Assembly (NCBI GenBank): GCA_937922185.1
Contig: CAKZUT010000151.1
Coordinates: forward strand, 1 to 43,053
DNA length: 43,053 nt
Direction: 5' to 3'
Source of the DNA: an uncultured Neomegalonema sp.
GTDB lineage: Bacteria; Pseudomonadota; Alphaproteobacteria; Rhodobacterales; Rhodobacteraceae
Part shown: piece by piece, positions 34,363 through 43,030 of the stretch
Numbering within the stretch: position 1 is the stretch's first letter
How the letters are laid out: each line of letters starts with the position of its first letter
Made by a program: the position numbers and the translations under genes
Notes under the pieces: generated by a model
What the model was told of the DNA's origin: nothing
Database searches by the model: none
The model's input: only the letters and a program-made list of their open reading frames with translations

Positions 34363-37300
34363 TCAGAAGATGAAGTCGTTCGCGGTCAGATCACTGACCA
34401 GCAGACCCTCCAGCAGGATCACATTGCCCAGATAGGACACCGTTACGCCGTCCGTACCGTCGGTCAGGGACAGATCGGACAGACCCGTCAGATCGCCTGC
34501 GCCGGAGAAGTCGAGCAGGTCCGTGCCCGCCGCGAAATCGAGGATACGGTCGGAGCCGCTCGTATTCCCGAACACGAAGGTATCCGAGCCTGCGCCCCCC
34601 TCCATGATATCGCGGCCCAGCCCGCCGATCAGCCTGTCATCGCCGTCATGGCCATAAAGCCGGTCGTCACCTTCACCGCCGGACAGGGCGTCGTTACCAT
34701 CCTCACCCCAGAGATGGTCGTCGCCCCCGTCGCCGGAAAGCCGGTCATTGCCCCGGCCTCCGCCGATATAGTCGGTCGAAGCGCCACCCGAGATCGCATC
34801 ATCGCCGTTCTGACCGTTCAGGCGATCAGTGCCCGCTCCACCGATGATAACGTCATCGTACTGCGACCCGTAGAAACGTTCGATGCTGACATACTGATCG
34901 CCCGCCGCATCGCCGCCGGTGCCGCCCGTCGTGACGTTGAAACTCACACCTGCCGAGGAACCGCGATAATCCACGACGTCGAAACCCTCGCCGCCATCGT
35001 TCAGGTCAGCGCCAGCACCGCCCAGGAACGTATCATTGCCTCCGCCACCGAGCAGCTTGTCGTTACCGCCCGCACCATCCAGCACATCCCCCGATTTCGA
35101 GCCGAACAGCACATCATCGAAAGCCGACCCGACAGCTTCCTCAATGCCGGCAAGCGTGTCGCTGTCGGCGGCATCCGCCGTCTTCACGATACCCGCCCCG
35201 AGATCGATGGTCACACCGGAGGTCGCGCCGCCGTAATCCACAACATCATGACCCTCGCCGCCGTCGATCCGATCCGCGCCACGACCGGCGTAGAAGCGAT
35301 CATCCCCCGCACCGCCGGAGAGCCGGTCATTGCCATCGCCACCGTCGAAATAGTCATTGCCGTCATCACCCGCGAGCGCGTCGTCGCCGCCCCCGCCATA
35401 CAGCCTGTCATCGTCTTGCGAGCCGTAGAGTTCGTCGGAAAGCCGCGTACCGAATACACGCTCGATATTCCTGAGCGTGTCGCCCTCCGCATCGCCGCCC
35501 GACCCTTCGCCGGTCGCGAGGTTGATCCTCACCGCCCGTTCGGATCGCGAGTAATCCGCCGTGTCGATGCCCGCACCACCGTCCATGATATCGGCACCGA
35601 TGGACCCCAGCAGACGATCGTCCCCCGCACCGCCGTCGAGGGCATCGTCGCCCATCTCGCCGTCGAGAACATCGTCGCCCCCGCCACCCGACAGCCGGTC
35701 ATTATCCATGCCGCCGTAGATCGCGTCGGCTCCCTCACCGCCCGAAAGCGCGTCGGACCCCTCGCCGCCGTTCAGGTAATCGTCCCCTGCCGCACCGTCG
35801 ATGACGTCATCACCGCCTTCGCCATAGAGCCGCTCACCACCATCCGCCCCGGTGATCGTGTCCCCTTCGACGGAGCCATGGACGCGCTCGATGCTGGTAT
35901 AGCTGTCACCTTCGGCTTCCGCACCGGCCCCTCTGCCGGTGGTCAGGTTCACGGTGACGGCCCCCGATGCGCCGCGATAGTCGGCGGTATCAAGACCTTC
36001 GCCGCCATCCCAGGAATCGGCACCCGCATCGCCCACGAAACGGTCATCCCCCGCACCGCCGGAAATGACGTCATCTCCTGCGCCGCCGAGCAGCAGGTCG
36101 CCGCCCCCGTTGCCGAACAGCGTGTCATCGCCCTCGCCGCCGCCCAGAATATCGAAGCCACCCCCGCCCGACAGAACATCATTCCCATCGAGGCCGTAGA
36201 GCTGTTCGTCACCGGCACTGCCCGAAAGCGCATCGTCATAGGCCGAGCCGTTCACACGCTCGACATTGCGGATCGTGTCGCCCTCGGCATCGCCGCCACG
36301 GCCCTCGCCGGAGGCGAGATCGACGGTCACACCGGCCTGCGACCGGGCATAGGTCGCGAGATCATTGCCCTCGCCACCGTCCAGCAGATCGGCTCCGATA
36401 TCGCCCCTGAGCGTATCGTTGCCCGCCTCGCCGTAGAGTTCGTCATCGGCGAGAATACCGAAACCGGTATCCGCATCGGTCAGCGTAAGATTCCGCAGGA
36501 TCTTGGTACGGCCAATCACGGGACCGGCGCTTTCGATCAGCTCGATGGTATCGACGCCGCCCGTACCGGTCAGCGTGATCCTGACATCCTCGAAATCCAG
36601 CCCGGTCGGCGCGACCGTATGGACGAGTTCGCCGTTGAAAAAGATACGATAGTCACCACTGCTGATGCTGGCATTGCCGTCATTCGCGAAAGCGGTCTGG
36701 AAATCGAGATGGATCGTCTGACCGCTTGTCGTCTCGACGTCATAGCGAATGTCGTCGCGCAGGCGATTATTCGTCGTGCCCTCTTCCAGCAACAGACTCG
36801 CCTCGCGCGGGTCGCGGTTATCGCCCTGAAGGACATCATCGCCCTCGCCGCCGCGCAGCACATCCTCGCCGATCCCCCCGAAAATGACGTCATTGCCCGC
36901 GTCACCGTCCAGCGCGTCATTGCCGCTTTCACCATAGAGCAGATCGTCGCCACCGCGCCCGATGATCCGGTCATCGCCGCTGCGACCGGCGATGATATCG
37001 GCCTCTTCAGTGCCGGACAGCACGTCATTATGGGCCGAGCCGTGAAGACGCTCGATGCCCGTCAGCGTATCACCCTCTGCATCGCCGCCGGTACCGCGAC
37101 CAGCTTCCAGATCAACATCAACACCTTCGCCGGATGCACGATAGCTGGCCGTATCGCGCCCTTCGCCGCCATCAAGCACATCGGCTCCGACACCGCCCAC
37201 CAGCTCGTCATCGCCCCCGGCACCGTACAACGCATCGTCGCCCGCATTCCCGTGCAGCACGTTATCCGCCGCATCCCCGGCGATCCTGTCATCATGCGTA

Positions 37301-38151
37301 GAGCCGTTGACGATTTCGATACCCGTAATGCTGTCACCCTCGGCATCGCCACCAAGGCCCGTACCGGCCTCCAGATCGACCGTGACCCCCGCATCGGAAT
37401 CGCCGTAATTGACCGTATCGCGGCCCTCACCGCCCTCGATACGATCCGCCCCCGCGCCCCCGTCGAGATAATCGTCCCCGGCGGCCCCGACGAGCACATC
37501 ATCACCGCCATAACCGTAGAAGACCTGCGACCCGTCCGCACCCACGAGTACATCACCCTGGTTCAGCGTTCCGTAAATACGCTCGATATCAACCCAGGTA
37601 TCCCCTGCGGCATCGCCGCCGGTGCCGACATTGCGCGCCAGATCGACATTCACACCCTCCGGGGAATAACGATAATCCACCGTGTCGTATTCGTCGCCAC
37701 CGTCATGCAGATCGGCCCCGGCCCCCCCGACGAAGAAGTCATTGCCGTCATTCCCGAACATCTGATCGTCGCCGTCACCGGCTACGAAATGATCGTCACG
37801 GGCATCGCCGGTCAGGATATCATCCAGATCGGGAACGGCATTCTCCAGAATTCTGTCGAAATACGAGGTGCCGAAATAAAATGAAGTCTTCTGTACAACC
37901 GCACCCTGCGAAATCTCGAAAGACAGCTGAACATAGGGGTCGCTGCCGAAGTCGAATTCCTCGGCACGTATCAGCAGGAGACCGGTCAATCCGTCATCGC
38001 TGATGACCGTCGAGAACAGTTCCTCATGCTCACCCGAAACCCTGAAAGACTGGGTTTCCCTCTTGAAATTAAACGTCAGTACAACAAACTGGTCATCGAT
38101 TTCGACCGGAGGATTACCCGCCAGTTCATAAGATCTGTATGTACTCGACAT
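34363..38151 (-). CDS. RTX calcium-binding repeat protein (probable type I secretion substrate)
   Basis: A 1262-residue acidic protein, probably secreted by a type I system. Residues 1-107 are a unique N-terminal domain I do not recognise. From about 108 to 1205 there are dozens of GGxGxDxLx calcium-binding nonapeptides. Eight copies of a longer module (DGGEGxDTxDYRxSxxGVxVDL...GGDAxGDT...IERxxGS) begin near residues 150, 240, 327, 591, 715, 857, 962 and 1051. A non-repeat insert fills about 446-565. The C-terminus (SDRILDFAAGTDLLDFSG... ending DFIF) resembles type I secretion signals. No catalytic domain is visible, and no exporter genes are nearby. ATG 38151 has GGGGAGG eight bases upstream. 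Likely a surface or matrix protein. Confidence 0.9.
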   Translation of the reverse strand: MSSTYRSYELAGNPPVEIDDQFVVLTFNFKRETQSFRVSGEHEELFSTVISDDGLTGLLLIRAEEFDFGSDPYVQLSFEISQGAVVQKTSFYFGTSYFDRILENAVPDLDDILTGDARDDHFVAGDGDDQMFGNDGNDFFVGGAGADLHDGGDEYDTVDYRYSPEGVNVDLARNVGTGGDAAGDTWVDIERIYGTLNQGDVLVGADGSQVFYGYGGDDVLVGAAGDDYLDGGAGADRIEGGEGRDTVNYGDSDAGVTVDLEAGTGLGGDAEGDSITGIEIVNGSTHDDRIAGDAADNVLHGNAGDDALYGAGGDDELVGGVGADVLDGGEGRDTASYRASGEGVDVDLEAGRGTGGDAEGDTLTGIERLHGSAHNDVLSGTEEADIIAGRSGDDRIIGRGGDDLLYGESGNDALDGDAGNDVIFGGIGEDVLRGGEGDDVLQGDNRDPREASLLLEEGTTNNRLRDDIRYDVETTSGQTIHLDFQTAFANDGNASISSGDYRIFFNGELVHTVAPTGLDFEDVRITLTGTGGVDTIELIESAGPVIGRTKILRNLTLTDADTGFGILADDELYGEAGNDTLRGDIGADLLDGGEGNDLATYARSQAGVTVDLASGEGRGGDAEGDTIRNVERVNGSAYDDALSGSAGDEQLYGLDGNDVLSGGGGFDILGGGEGDDTLFGNGGGDLLLGGAGDDVISGGAGDDRFVGDAGADSWDGGEGLDTADYRGASGAVTVNLTTGRGAGAEAEGDSYTSIERVHGSVEGDTITGADGGERLYGEGGDDVIDGAAGDDYLNGGEGSDALSGGEGADAIYGGMDNDRLSGGGGDDVLDGEMGDDALDGGAGDDRLLGSIGADIMDGGAGIDTADYSRSERAVRINLATGEGSGGDAEGDTLRNIERVFGTRLSDELYGSQDDDRLYGGGGDDALAGDDGNDYFDGGDGNDRLSGGAGDDRFYAGRGADRIDGGEGHDVVDYGGATSGVTIDLGAGIVKTADAADSDTLAGIEEAVGSAFDDVLFGSKSGDVLDGAGGNDKLLGGGGNDTFLGGAGADLNDGGEGFDVVDYRGSSAGVSFNVTTGGTGGDAAGDQYVSIERFYGSQYDDVIIGGAGTDRLNGQNGDDAISGGASTDYIGGGRGNDRLSGDGGDDHLWGEDGNDALSGGEGDDRLYGHDGDDRLIGGLGRDIMEGGAGSDTFVFGNTSGSDRILDFAAGTDLLDFSGAGDLTGLSDLSLTDGTDGVTVSYLGNVILLEGLLVSDLTANDFIF
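34537..37830 (-). repeat. RTX repeat region with eight long modules
   Basis: In-gene repeats of the RTX protein. Nonapeptide blocks alternate with eight diverged modules of about 50 residues built around DTxDY, VDLxxGxGxGGDAxGD and IERxxGS. Spacing between modules is uneven, from about 87 to 264 residues. A non-repeat insert occupies 36457-36816. The copies are diverged enough that they are not recent tandem duplications. Confidence 0.85.
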
Positions 38152-38301
38152 TCAGTCCGCCTCCCCCATGTCCTGCGTTTGCAAGAGGTGCATTGATCGG
38201 AGAGAAAGATCGCTGAAAGAAGTTGCAAACTTCTGAACAGTAAAAACGCAATAATGCGCGCAAGGTAAACAGAATTTGCACAGCGCACACATGGAGCAAT
38301 A

Positions 38302-38329
38302 ACTATACGAAATACATTGTGCCAATCAA
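38302..38329 (-). promoter_or_regulatory. Candidate sigma-70 promoter for the RTX gene
   Basis: On the minus strand TTGATT (38324-38329) and TATAGT (38302-38307) are separated by 16 bases, close to the consensus. The RNA would start near 38295 and have a leader of roughly 145 bases, which includes a seven-pair hairpin (AGAAGTT/AACTTCT, 38218-38234). Confidence 0.45.
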
Positions 38330-38366
38330 TTACTGTACAATGATCTCAGTCGAATATCTGTCCCCG

Positions 38367-38388
38367 ATTTGCGGATACATCCGCAAAT
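38367..38388. promoter_or_regulatory. Nine-base-pair inverted repeat upstream of the RTX promoter
   Basis: ATTTGCGGA (38367-38375) and TCCGCAAAT (38380-38388) pair perfectly around TACA. It sits between the sufS stop and the candidate RTX promoter, about 40 bases upstream of the -35. No T-tract follows on either strand, so it may be a regulator site; the same TCCGCAAAT occurs upstream of amtB (30717-30725). Confidence 0.4.
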
Positions 38389-38425
38389 ACCAGAGTCGGA
38401 TTTCGATAAAATTCGATGGAAAACA

Positions 38426-38439
38426 AAGGCGATAGCCTT
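38426..38439 (-). terminator. Short terminator at the sufS stop codon
   Basis: AAGGC and GCCTT pair around a four-base loop, overlapping the sufS stop codon, followed on the minus strand by TTGTTTT. It is a weak but reasonably placed intrinsic terminator for the suf operon. Confidence 0.4.
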
Positions 38440-39658
38440 ACGAGAACAGCGCGTTCGCCTTCTCCAGCGACTCCGCCAGCACGTCCACCTCATCCGTGGA
38501 ATTGTACATTCCGAAGGACGCCCGGCACGTCGCCGTCACACCGAGATGCTCCATCAGCGGCTGACAGCAATGATGCCCTGCCCGCACCGCGACACCGTAC
38601 CGGTCCAGAACCGTCGAGATATCATGGGCATGGGCACCCTCCATCGTGAAGGAGAAGATCGCGCCTTTCGTGGCAGACTGTCCCTGTACTGACAGCCAGT
38701 TCAGCCCCCCCAGCCGATCCCGCGCATAATCGCGCAGTGCCCGCTCATGGGCCGCGATGGCATCCATTCCGATCCCCTGCATGTAGCGCAGGGCCTCCGC
38801 CAGCCCGATCACCTGCACGATAGGGGGCGTGCCCGCCTCGAACTTGTGGGGCGGATCGTTGTAGGTCACAGCATCCTTGGCGACCGTGCGGATCATGTCG
38901 CCGCCCCCGTGCCACGGGCGCATCTCCGCCTGTCGCTCCTTGCGCGCATAGAGAACGCCGACGCCGGAAGGTCCGTAGAGCTTGTGCCCGGTGATGCAGT
39001 AGAAGTCACACCCGATATCGGCGACATTGACGGGCATATGCACCGCCGCCTGCGATCCGTCCACCATGACCACGGCTCCGGCGGCATGGCCGATTTCCGT
39101 GATCCGCTTCACATCCACTACCGTACCCAGCACATTCGACATATGCGTGATCGCAATGATCCTGGTGCGCGGCGTCACGGCGGCCTCCACGATCTCCGGC
39201 GACAGATCGCCGTTCACATCGGGATCGACCCAGACCAGCCTGGCACCGTGCCGTTCGCGCAGGAAGTGCCACGGAATGATATTGGCATGATGTTCCATCG
39301 TGGAGAGGATGATCTCATCCCCCGCCTGTATGCGTGGCTCTGCCCAGGCATAGGCGACGAGATTGACGCTCTCGGTCGAGCCGCGCGTAAACACGATTTC
39401 CTCTTCATGCTCGGCCCCGAGAAAGCCCTGCACGACCCCCCGCGCCGCCTCGTAATTCTCGGTGGCGAGATTGGACAGGTAGTGCAGCCCGCGATGCACA
39501 TTGGCGTATTCGCTCTCATAGGTGCGGGTGATCGTGTCGATGACCGCACGCGGCTTCTGCGCGCTCGCCCCGTTGTCGAGATAGACGAGCGGCTTGCCAT
39601 GGACCATCAGGCCCGTGGCCGGAAAATCCGCACGAATGGCATTGATATCATAGCTCAT
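38438..39658 (-). CDS. sufS: Cysteine desulfurase SufS
   Basis: PLP enzyme that takes sulfur from cysteine for Fe-S cluster assembly with SufBCD. The 406 residues show YLDNGASAQKP near residue 26, TRGSTESVNLVA, the PLP lysine in ITGHKLYGPSGVGVLYA, GTPPIVQVIGLAEAL, RAGHHCCQPLM and the active-site cysteine in TCRASFGMYNS. Type II (SufS) features and length are normal. No sufE/sufU gene is adjacent. It is the last gene of the suf operon; an 88-base gap with a hairpin separates it from the YIP1-family gene. Confidence 0.96.
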   Translation of the reverse strand: MSYDINAIRADFPATGLMVHGKPLVYLDNGASAQKPRAVIDTITRTYESEYANVHRGLHYLSNLATENYEAARGVVQGFLGAEHEEEIVFTRGSTESVNLVAYAWAEPRIQAGDEIILSTMEHHANIIPWHFLRERHGARLVWVDPDVNGDLSPEIVEAAVTPRTRIIAITHMSNVLGTVVDVKRITEIGHAAGAVVMVDGSQAAVHMPVNVADIGCDFYCITGHKLYGPSGVGVLYARKERQAEMRPWHGGGDMIRTVAKDAVTYNDPPHKFEAGTPPIVQVIGLAEALRYMQGIGMDAIAAHERALRDYARDRLGGLNWLSVQGQSATKGAIFSFTMEGAHAHDISTVLDRYGVAVRAGHHCCQPLMEHLGVTATCRASFGMYNSTDEVDVLAESLEKANALFS

Positions 39659-39720
39659 GGCGTTCGCCCGTCTCTCTGTGGTGATCCGTCTGTCAGGGTA
39701 TAGCGGATTCCCCCGTCTTC

Positions 39721-39740
39721 CGACACTCGGTGCAGTGTCG
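39721..39740. other. Hairpin between the YIP1-family gene and sufS
   Basis: CGACACT (39721-39727) and AGTGTCG (39734-39740) pair across six bases in the 88-base space. With no T-tract it is not an intrinsic terminator; a processing or partial-stop site within the suf mRNA is possible. Confidence 0.35.
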
Positions 39741-39746
39741 CGGCTT

Positions 39747-40325
39747 CTAGCCCGGCATCGGAACGAGGCTGGTCAGCACAAAGCTGAACAGCATCAGAAT
39801 ACCGATCATAGCGCCGCAGACCCGCGCTGTGCTCTGAAAGCCATGCGTCTGCGCGATATAGGCTCCGAGCAGGATCATCGTCAGGATCGACGACCCCAGC
39901 AGGAACAACCCGGCAAGGGGCGACTCGATATTCTGCAACGAGATCATCATTACCACCGGCAAGGGTGCGGTCACGATCGCCCACCACGCCACGAGGGTGC
40001 GATCCATCTCCTGATCGCCCGCCCCGCCCGCCGCACGGGCCACGAAGCCGATTACCCGCGCCAGCACGTAATACTGGAACAGGCCGGTGAGAATTGTCAC
40101 GAGATACCCCAGGACGACACTGCCCGTATTAACAGTCTCGCCCCGCTCACCGAACATCGCGAAGCCGAGCGCCCCGATGGCGATGCCGATGCCGACCATG
40201 ATGAGCCGCTCGCCCTCATCGGGCCGCATCGCCAAAACACGCGCCATGGACTGCCGGGGGGCGACATAGCCCTCCATCAGCAATGCACCGAGGTGCAGAG
40301 GTGCAGATGCGTTATCCTGCGGCAC
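39747..40325 (-). CDS. YIP1-family membrane protein
   Basis: Integral membrane protein of 192 residues with about five hydrophobic helices beginning near residue 42 (LIMVGIGIAIGALGFAMFG). Features such as the short N-terminal GALLMEGYVAPRQSMARVLAMRP before the first helix fit the bacterial YIP1 family, whose function is unknown. It starts at GTG 40325, overlapping the sufD end by 14 bases, so it is translated with the suf genes; ATG 40277 is a shorter alternative. Its regular place in suf operons of Rhodobacterales-like bacteria hints at a link to Fe-S assembly, which is inference. Confidence 0.78.
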   Translation of the reverse strand: MPQDNASAPLHLGALLMEGYVAPRQSMARVLAMRPDEGERLIMVGIGIAIGALGFAMFGERGETVNTGSVVLGYLVTILTGLFQYYVLARVIGFVARAAGGAGDQEMDRTLVAWWAIVTAPLPVVMMISLQNIESPLAGLFLLGSSILTMILLGAYIAQTHGFQSTARVCGAMIGILMLFSFVLTSLVPMPG

Positions 40326-41580
40326 GCGCGCTCATCCAGGCATCGGTCGTCGCGCGCATCCGGTCCTGCAACGCCTCGTCCGCGATTTCCAGAATGGCCT
40401 CGTCGATAAAGGCCGCGACCAGCAACGCCTCCGACTCCCGCTCCGTACATCCGCGCGAGCGCAGGTAGAACTTCGCATCCTCGTCCAGCGCACCCGTGGT
40501 CGATCCGTGCGAGCAGATCACATCGTCGGCGTAGATTTCGAGTTCGGGCTTGGCGTTGAACTCCGCACTTTCAGACAACAGCACGGCCTGACTGATCTGA
40601 TAACCATCCGTCTTCTGTGCGCCCTTCTTCACGAAGATCTTTCCCTGAAACACCGATTTCGCATTGCCGTCGAGAACCGATTTGATGACCTGACGGCTCT
40701 CGCAATGCTCGGCTTCATGGCTGAGATAGACGGTATTGTCGATGAGCGTATCGTCCATTCCCATAACGCCCGCCGCCACATGGCCCGAGCCATTGTCACC
40801 TGCCATGGTCACGATGGTCTCGTTACGGATAAGGGCCGCATCCGCACAGAGCGTAAAGCTCTTGAACGACGCCTCCGCGCCCACTTTTGCATAGAGGGCG
40901 GTGAACTGCCGGTCGGCCACTTCCGTCTGGGCGCGCAGATGATGGAGCGTCGCCCCATCCCCCACGATGATCTCCGCCCCGGTCGTCAGCGCACCTGCGC
41001 CCGATTCCAGCACCGTGACCGTTGCGCCCTCGCCAACCATCATCTCCAGCCGAAGATGCGAGGCTACCGCGCCCTCGTAGCGCAGGTGAATCGGCTTCTC
41101 CAGAGCCACCCCGTCGGGGATACGGATCGCCAGACCGTCGGTGAACATCGCGAGGTTTAGATCGGCAAAGGGCCGCTCCACCTGAAACATCGCGCCGGGA
41201 ATATCGCGGTTCTGGAGCGTATTGAACACGCCTTCCATCCACGGTGCCCCCTCCGGCCCCGCAACCTCGGCAACCGCCGACAGGGCGGCATGGTCAGAGC
41301 GGGACATATCGATCCGTCCGTCCACGAAGACGAGGCGATAGGCATCGATGTCCCCGAAGGCATCCCCGCCGGGGCGCTCCACCGTCGCAGTGTCGGGCGC
41401 GAGGCCGCGAACGGGCGTGTATTTCCAGTATTCCTGCCGACGGGTCGGCATTCCATGCGCCTCGAACCGCGCGAAGGCATCCGCACGGGCCTTCGCGCCC
41501 ATCGGGGCGGCTTCATCATTGGCGGCGAAGGTGTCAAACGCCTCGCGCCATGGTGCCATCGAATTCACGGTGTCCATCAT
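40312..41580 (-). CDS. sufD: Fe-S cluster assembly protein SufD
   Basis: Scaffold component of the SufBC2D complex, cytoplasmic. The 422 residues include an N-terminal helical domain ending in RRQEYWKYTPVRGL, a long right-handed beta-helix core, and the C-terminal block YADDVICSHGSTTGALDEDAKFYLRSRGC, which carries the His residue conserved in SufD. The closing AFIDEAILEI is typical. ATG 41580 (or 41577) follows GAGGA; the frame upstream to 41613 runs into sufC. Seven bases separate it from sufC. Confidence 0.95.
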   Translation of the reverse strand: MMDTVNSMAPWREAFDTFAANDEAAPMGAKARADAFARFEAHGMPTRRQEYWKYTPVRGLAPDTATVERPGGDAFGDIDAYRLVFVDGRIDMSRSDHAALSAVAEVAGPEGAPWMEGVFNTLQNRDIPGAMFQVERPFADLNLAMFTDGLAIRIPDGVALEKPIHLRYEGAVASHLRLEMMVGEGATVTVLESGAGALTTGAEIIVGDGATLHHLRAQTEVADRQFTALYAKVGAEASFKSFTLCADAALIRNETIVTMAGDNGSGHVAAGVMGMDDTLIDNTVYLSHEAEHCESRQVIKSVLDGNAKSVFQGKIFVKKGAQKTDGYQISQAVLLSESAEFNAKPELEIYADDVICSHGSTTGALDEDAKFYLRSRGCTERESEALLVAAFIDEAILEIADEALQDRMRATTDAWMSARAAG

Positions 41581-41587
41581 CGGTTCC

Positions 41588-42343
41588 TCACGCGGCGCTG
41601 ATGAGGTCGGCATAGCCCTCGTTCTCGACCTTCAGCGCAAGATCGGGACCGCCGGTCTCGATGATCCGGCCCGCGCTCATGATATGCACGACATCGGGTT
41701 TGATGTGATCCAGAAGCCGCTGATAGTGTGTGATGACCAGAAAACCACGTCCCGCATCGCGCATGGCGTTCACACCCTGCGCGACCAGCTTCATGGCGTC
41801 CACATCAAGGCCGGAATCCGTCTCGTCAAGGATGCACATCTTCGGTTCCAGCATCGCCATCTGAAGGATTTCGTTGCGCTTTTTCTCGCCACCTGAAAAG
41901 CCGACATTGACCGGACGCTTCATCATCTCCGGCGAGATGTTCAGTTCTTTCGCTCTGGCGCGCACCAGCTTGAGGAAGTCGGGGGCGCTGATTTCATCTT
42001 CGCCGCGCGCCTTGCGCTGGGCGTTCATGGCCGTCCGCAGGAAGATCATGTTACCGACACCGGGAATCTCGACCGGATACTGGAACGCGAGGAACAGACC
42101 CGCCGCCGCACGTTCTTCGGGATCCATGTCGAGGATATCCTCACCGTCGAGGCTGGCCGAGCCACCCGTCACCTCATAGCCGTCCTTGCCGGAGAGGACA
42201 TAGGACAGCGTGGACTTACCCGATCCGTTCGGCCCCATGATCGCATGGACCTCCCCCGCCGGCACCTCCAGCGAGACCCCCTTGAGGATTTTGGTATCCG
42301 GCTCGTCTTCGAGCTGGCAGTGAAGATCATCGATCTTGAGCAT
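41588..42343 (-). CDS. sufC: Fe-S cluster assembly ATPase SufC
   Basis: ABC-type ATPase that drives conformational change in the SufBC2D scaffold. The 251 residues carry Walker A GPNGSGKST, the Q-loop FLAFQYPVEIPGV, the signature VGFSGGEKKRNEI, Walker B MCILDETDSGLDVDA and the H-switch VITHYQRLLDHI. ATG 42343 has GAGGA six bases upstream; the frame to 42526 is unconserved. It lies one base after the stop of the small membrane protein gene. Confidence 0.97.
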   Translation of the reverse strand: MLKIDDLHCQLEDEPDTKILKGVSLEVPAGEVHAIMGPNGSGKSTLSYVLSGKDGYEVTGGSASLDGEDILDMDPEERAAAGLFLAFQYPVEIPGVGNMIFLRTAMNAQRKARGEDEISAPDFLKLVRARAKELNISPEMMKRPVNVGFSGGEKKRNEILQMAMLEPKMCILDETDSGLDVDAMKLVAQGVNAMRDAGRGFLVITHYQRLLDHIKPDVVHIMSAGRIIETGGPDLALKVENEGYADLISAA

Positions 42344-42344
42344 G

Positions 42345-42716
42345 TCAGTTCCTCGGTCCCATCCCGGACGCTTGTGCGCCCGCTTTTGTTCTTGCACGAT
42401 GCGCGGCAAGCTGCGCCGCACGCACCGCTTCGATATCTCTGGTATTCGATCCCCGCGACCAGATAGCCGCAGCGACCAGAAGAAACAATCCTCCGACCCA
42501 CAAAGCTCCCATCCGCGCGGAAGCATGGAGGAAGATCATCGGCGTCGCGACGACCGCCAGAGCGATAGCCATGCCCGCTATCCGTTCGAGCAGGTAAGTC
42601 GCCCCCCAGGCCTGCTGTGCCGCCAGCCCGTCGTCGCCCCGCATCCGCGCATCGGCTGCGATAGCATCCTGTATCGCGATGCCGAGTTCCGCATTGGCAC
42701 TGTCACCCCCGCTCAT
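42345..42716 (-). CDS. Small membrane protein in the suf operon (123 aa)
   Basis: Not recognised. The 123-residue product has a polar N-terminus with LGIAIQDAIAADARMRGDDGLAAQQAW, two hydrophobic helices (about 43-62 and 68-86) and a basic tail (RAAQLAAHRARTKAG). The tail would face the cytoplasm. Start ATG 42716 overlaps the preceding frame by four bases, and its stop is one base from the sufC start, so it is firmly within the operon. It probably belongs with the next small membrane protein as a pair. Confidence 0.75.
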   Translation of the reverse strand: MSGGDSANAELGIAIQDAIAADARMRGDDGLAAQQAWGATYLLERIAGMAIALAVVATPMIFLHASARMGALWVGGLFLLVAAAIWSRGSNTRDIEAVRAAQLAAHRARTKAGAQASGMGPRN

Positions 42717-43030
42717 GCCGCACCGTTATAAACATTGAGGAGCAGGAGCGTGCCGCCGAGAAAGCCGAACACGGTGCCGAGAAACAGGGCCGCAGTCAGC
42801 ACAAAAGGCCGCGTCGCGAATGGCAGGACTACCCAGAGCAATGCCGCGATTGGTGCGCCATAGAAGAAGATCGGTGGCCAGTCTCCGGTGACAAAATCCA
42901 TCATCACGAAGTCGCCGATATTGAACGCGATGCCCAGGGCAAAGCCGCCCGCAAAAAGAGCAACGGCGTCCGTGAAAGACACCCGCTCCACCCGCACACT
43001 CTGCGCTTTATGCTGACGCATCTCGCTCAC
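42713..43030 (-). CDS. Small membrane protein in the suf operon (105 aa)
   Basis: Not recognised. The 105-residue product has three hydrophobic segments (about 20-43, 51-70 and 77-100) and a short polar N-terminus. GTG 43030 is preferred as start because AGGA lies eight bases upstream; an in-frame ATG at 43021 is the alternative. It overlaps the next gene by four bases. The upstream neighbour, off the right edge, would be expected to be sufB, but this cannot be seen. Confidence 0.72.
   Translation of the reverse strand: MSEMRQHKAQSVRVERVSFTDAVALFAGGFALGIAFNIGDFVMMDFVTGDWPPIFFYGAPIAALLWVVLPFATRPFVLTAALFLGTVFGFLGGTLLLLNVYNGAA

Noticed and set aside
34648-37884. A 1078-codon open frame on the plus strand opposite the RTX gene
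   Set aside because: It is the reverse complement of GGN- and GAY-rich RTX repeats, which cannot yield stop codons easily. The Val/Ile/Ala periodicity mirrors the repeats, and no ribosome site supports it.
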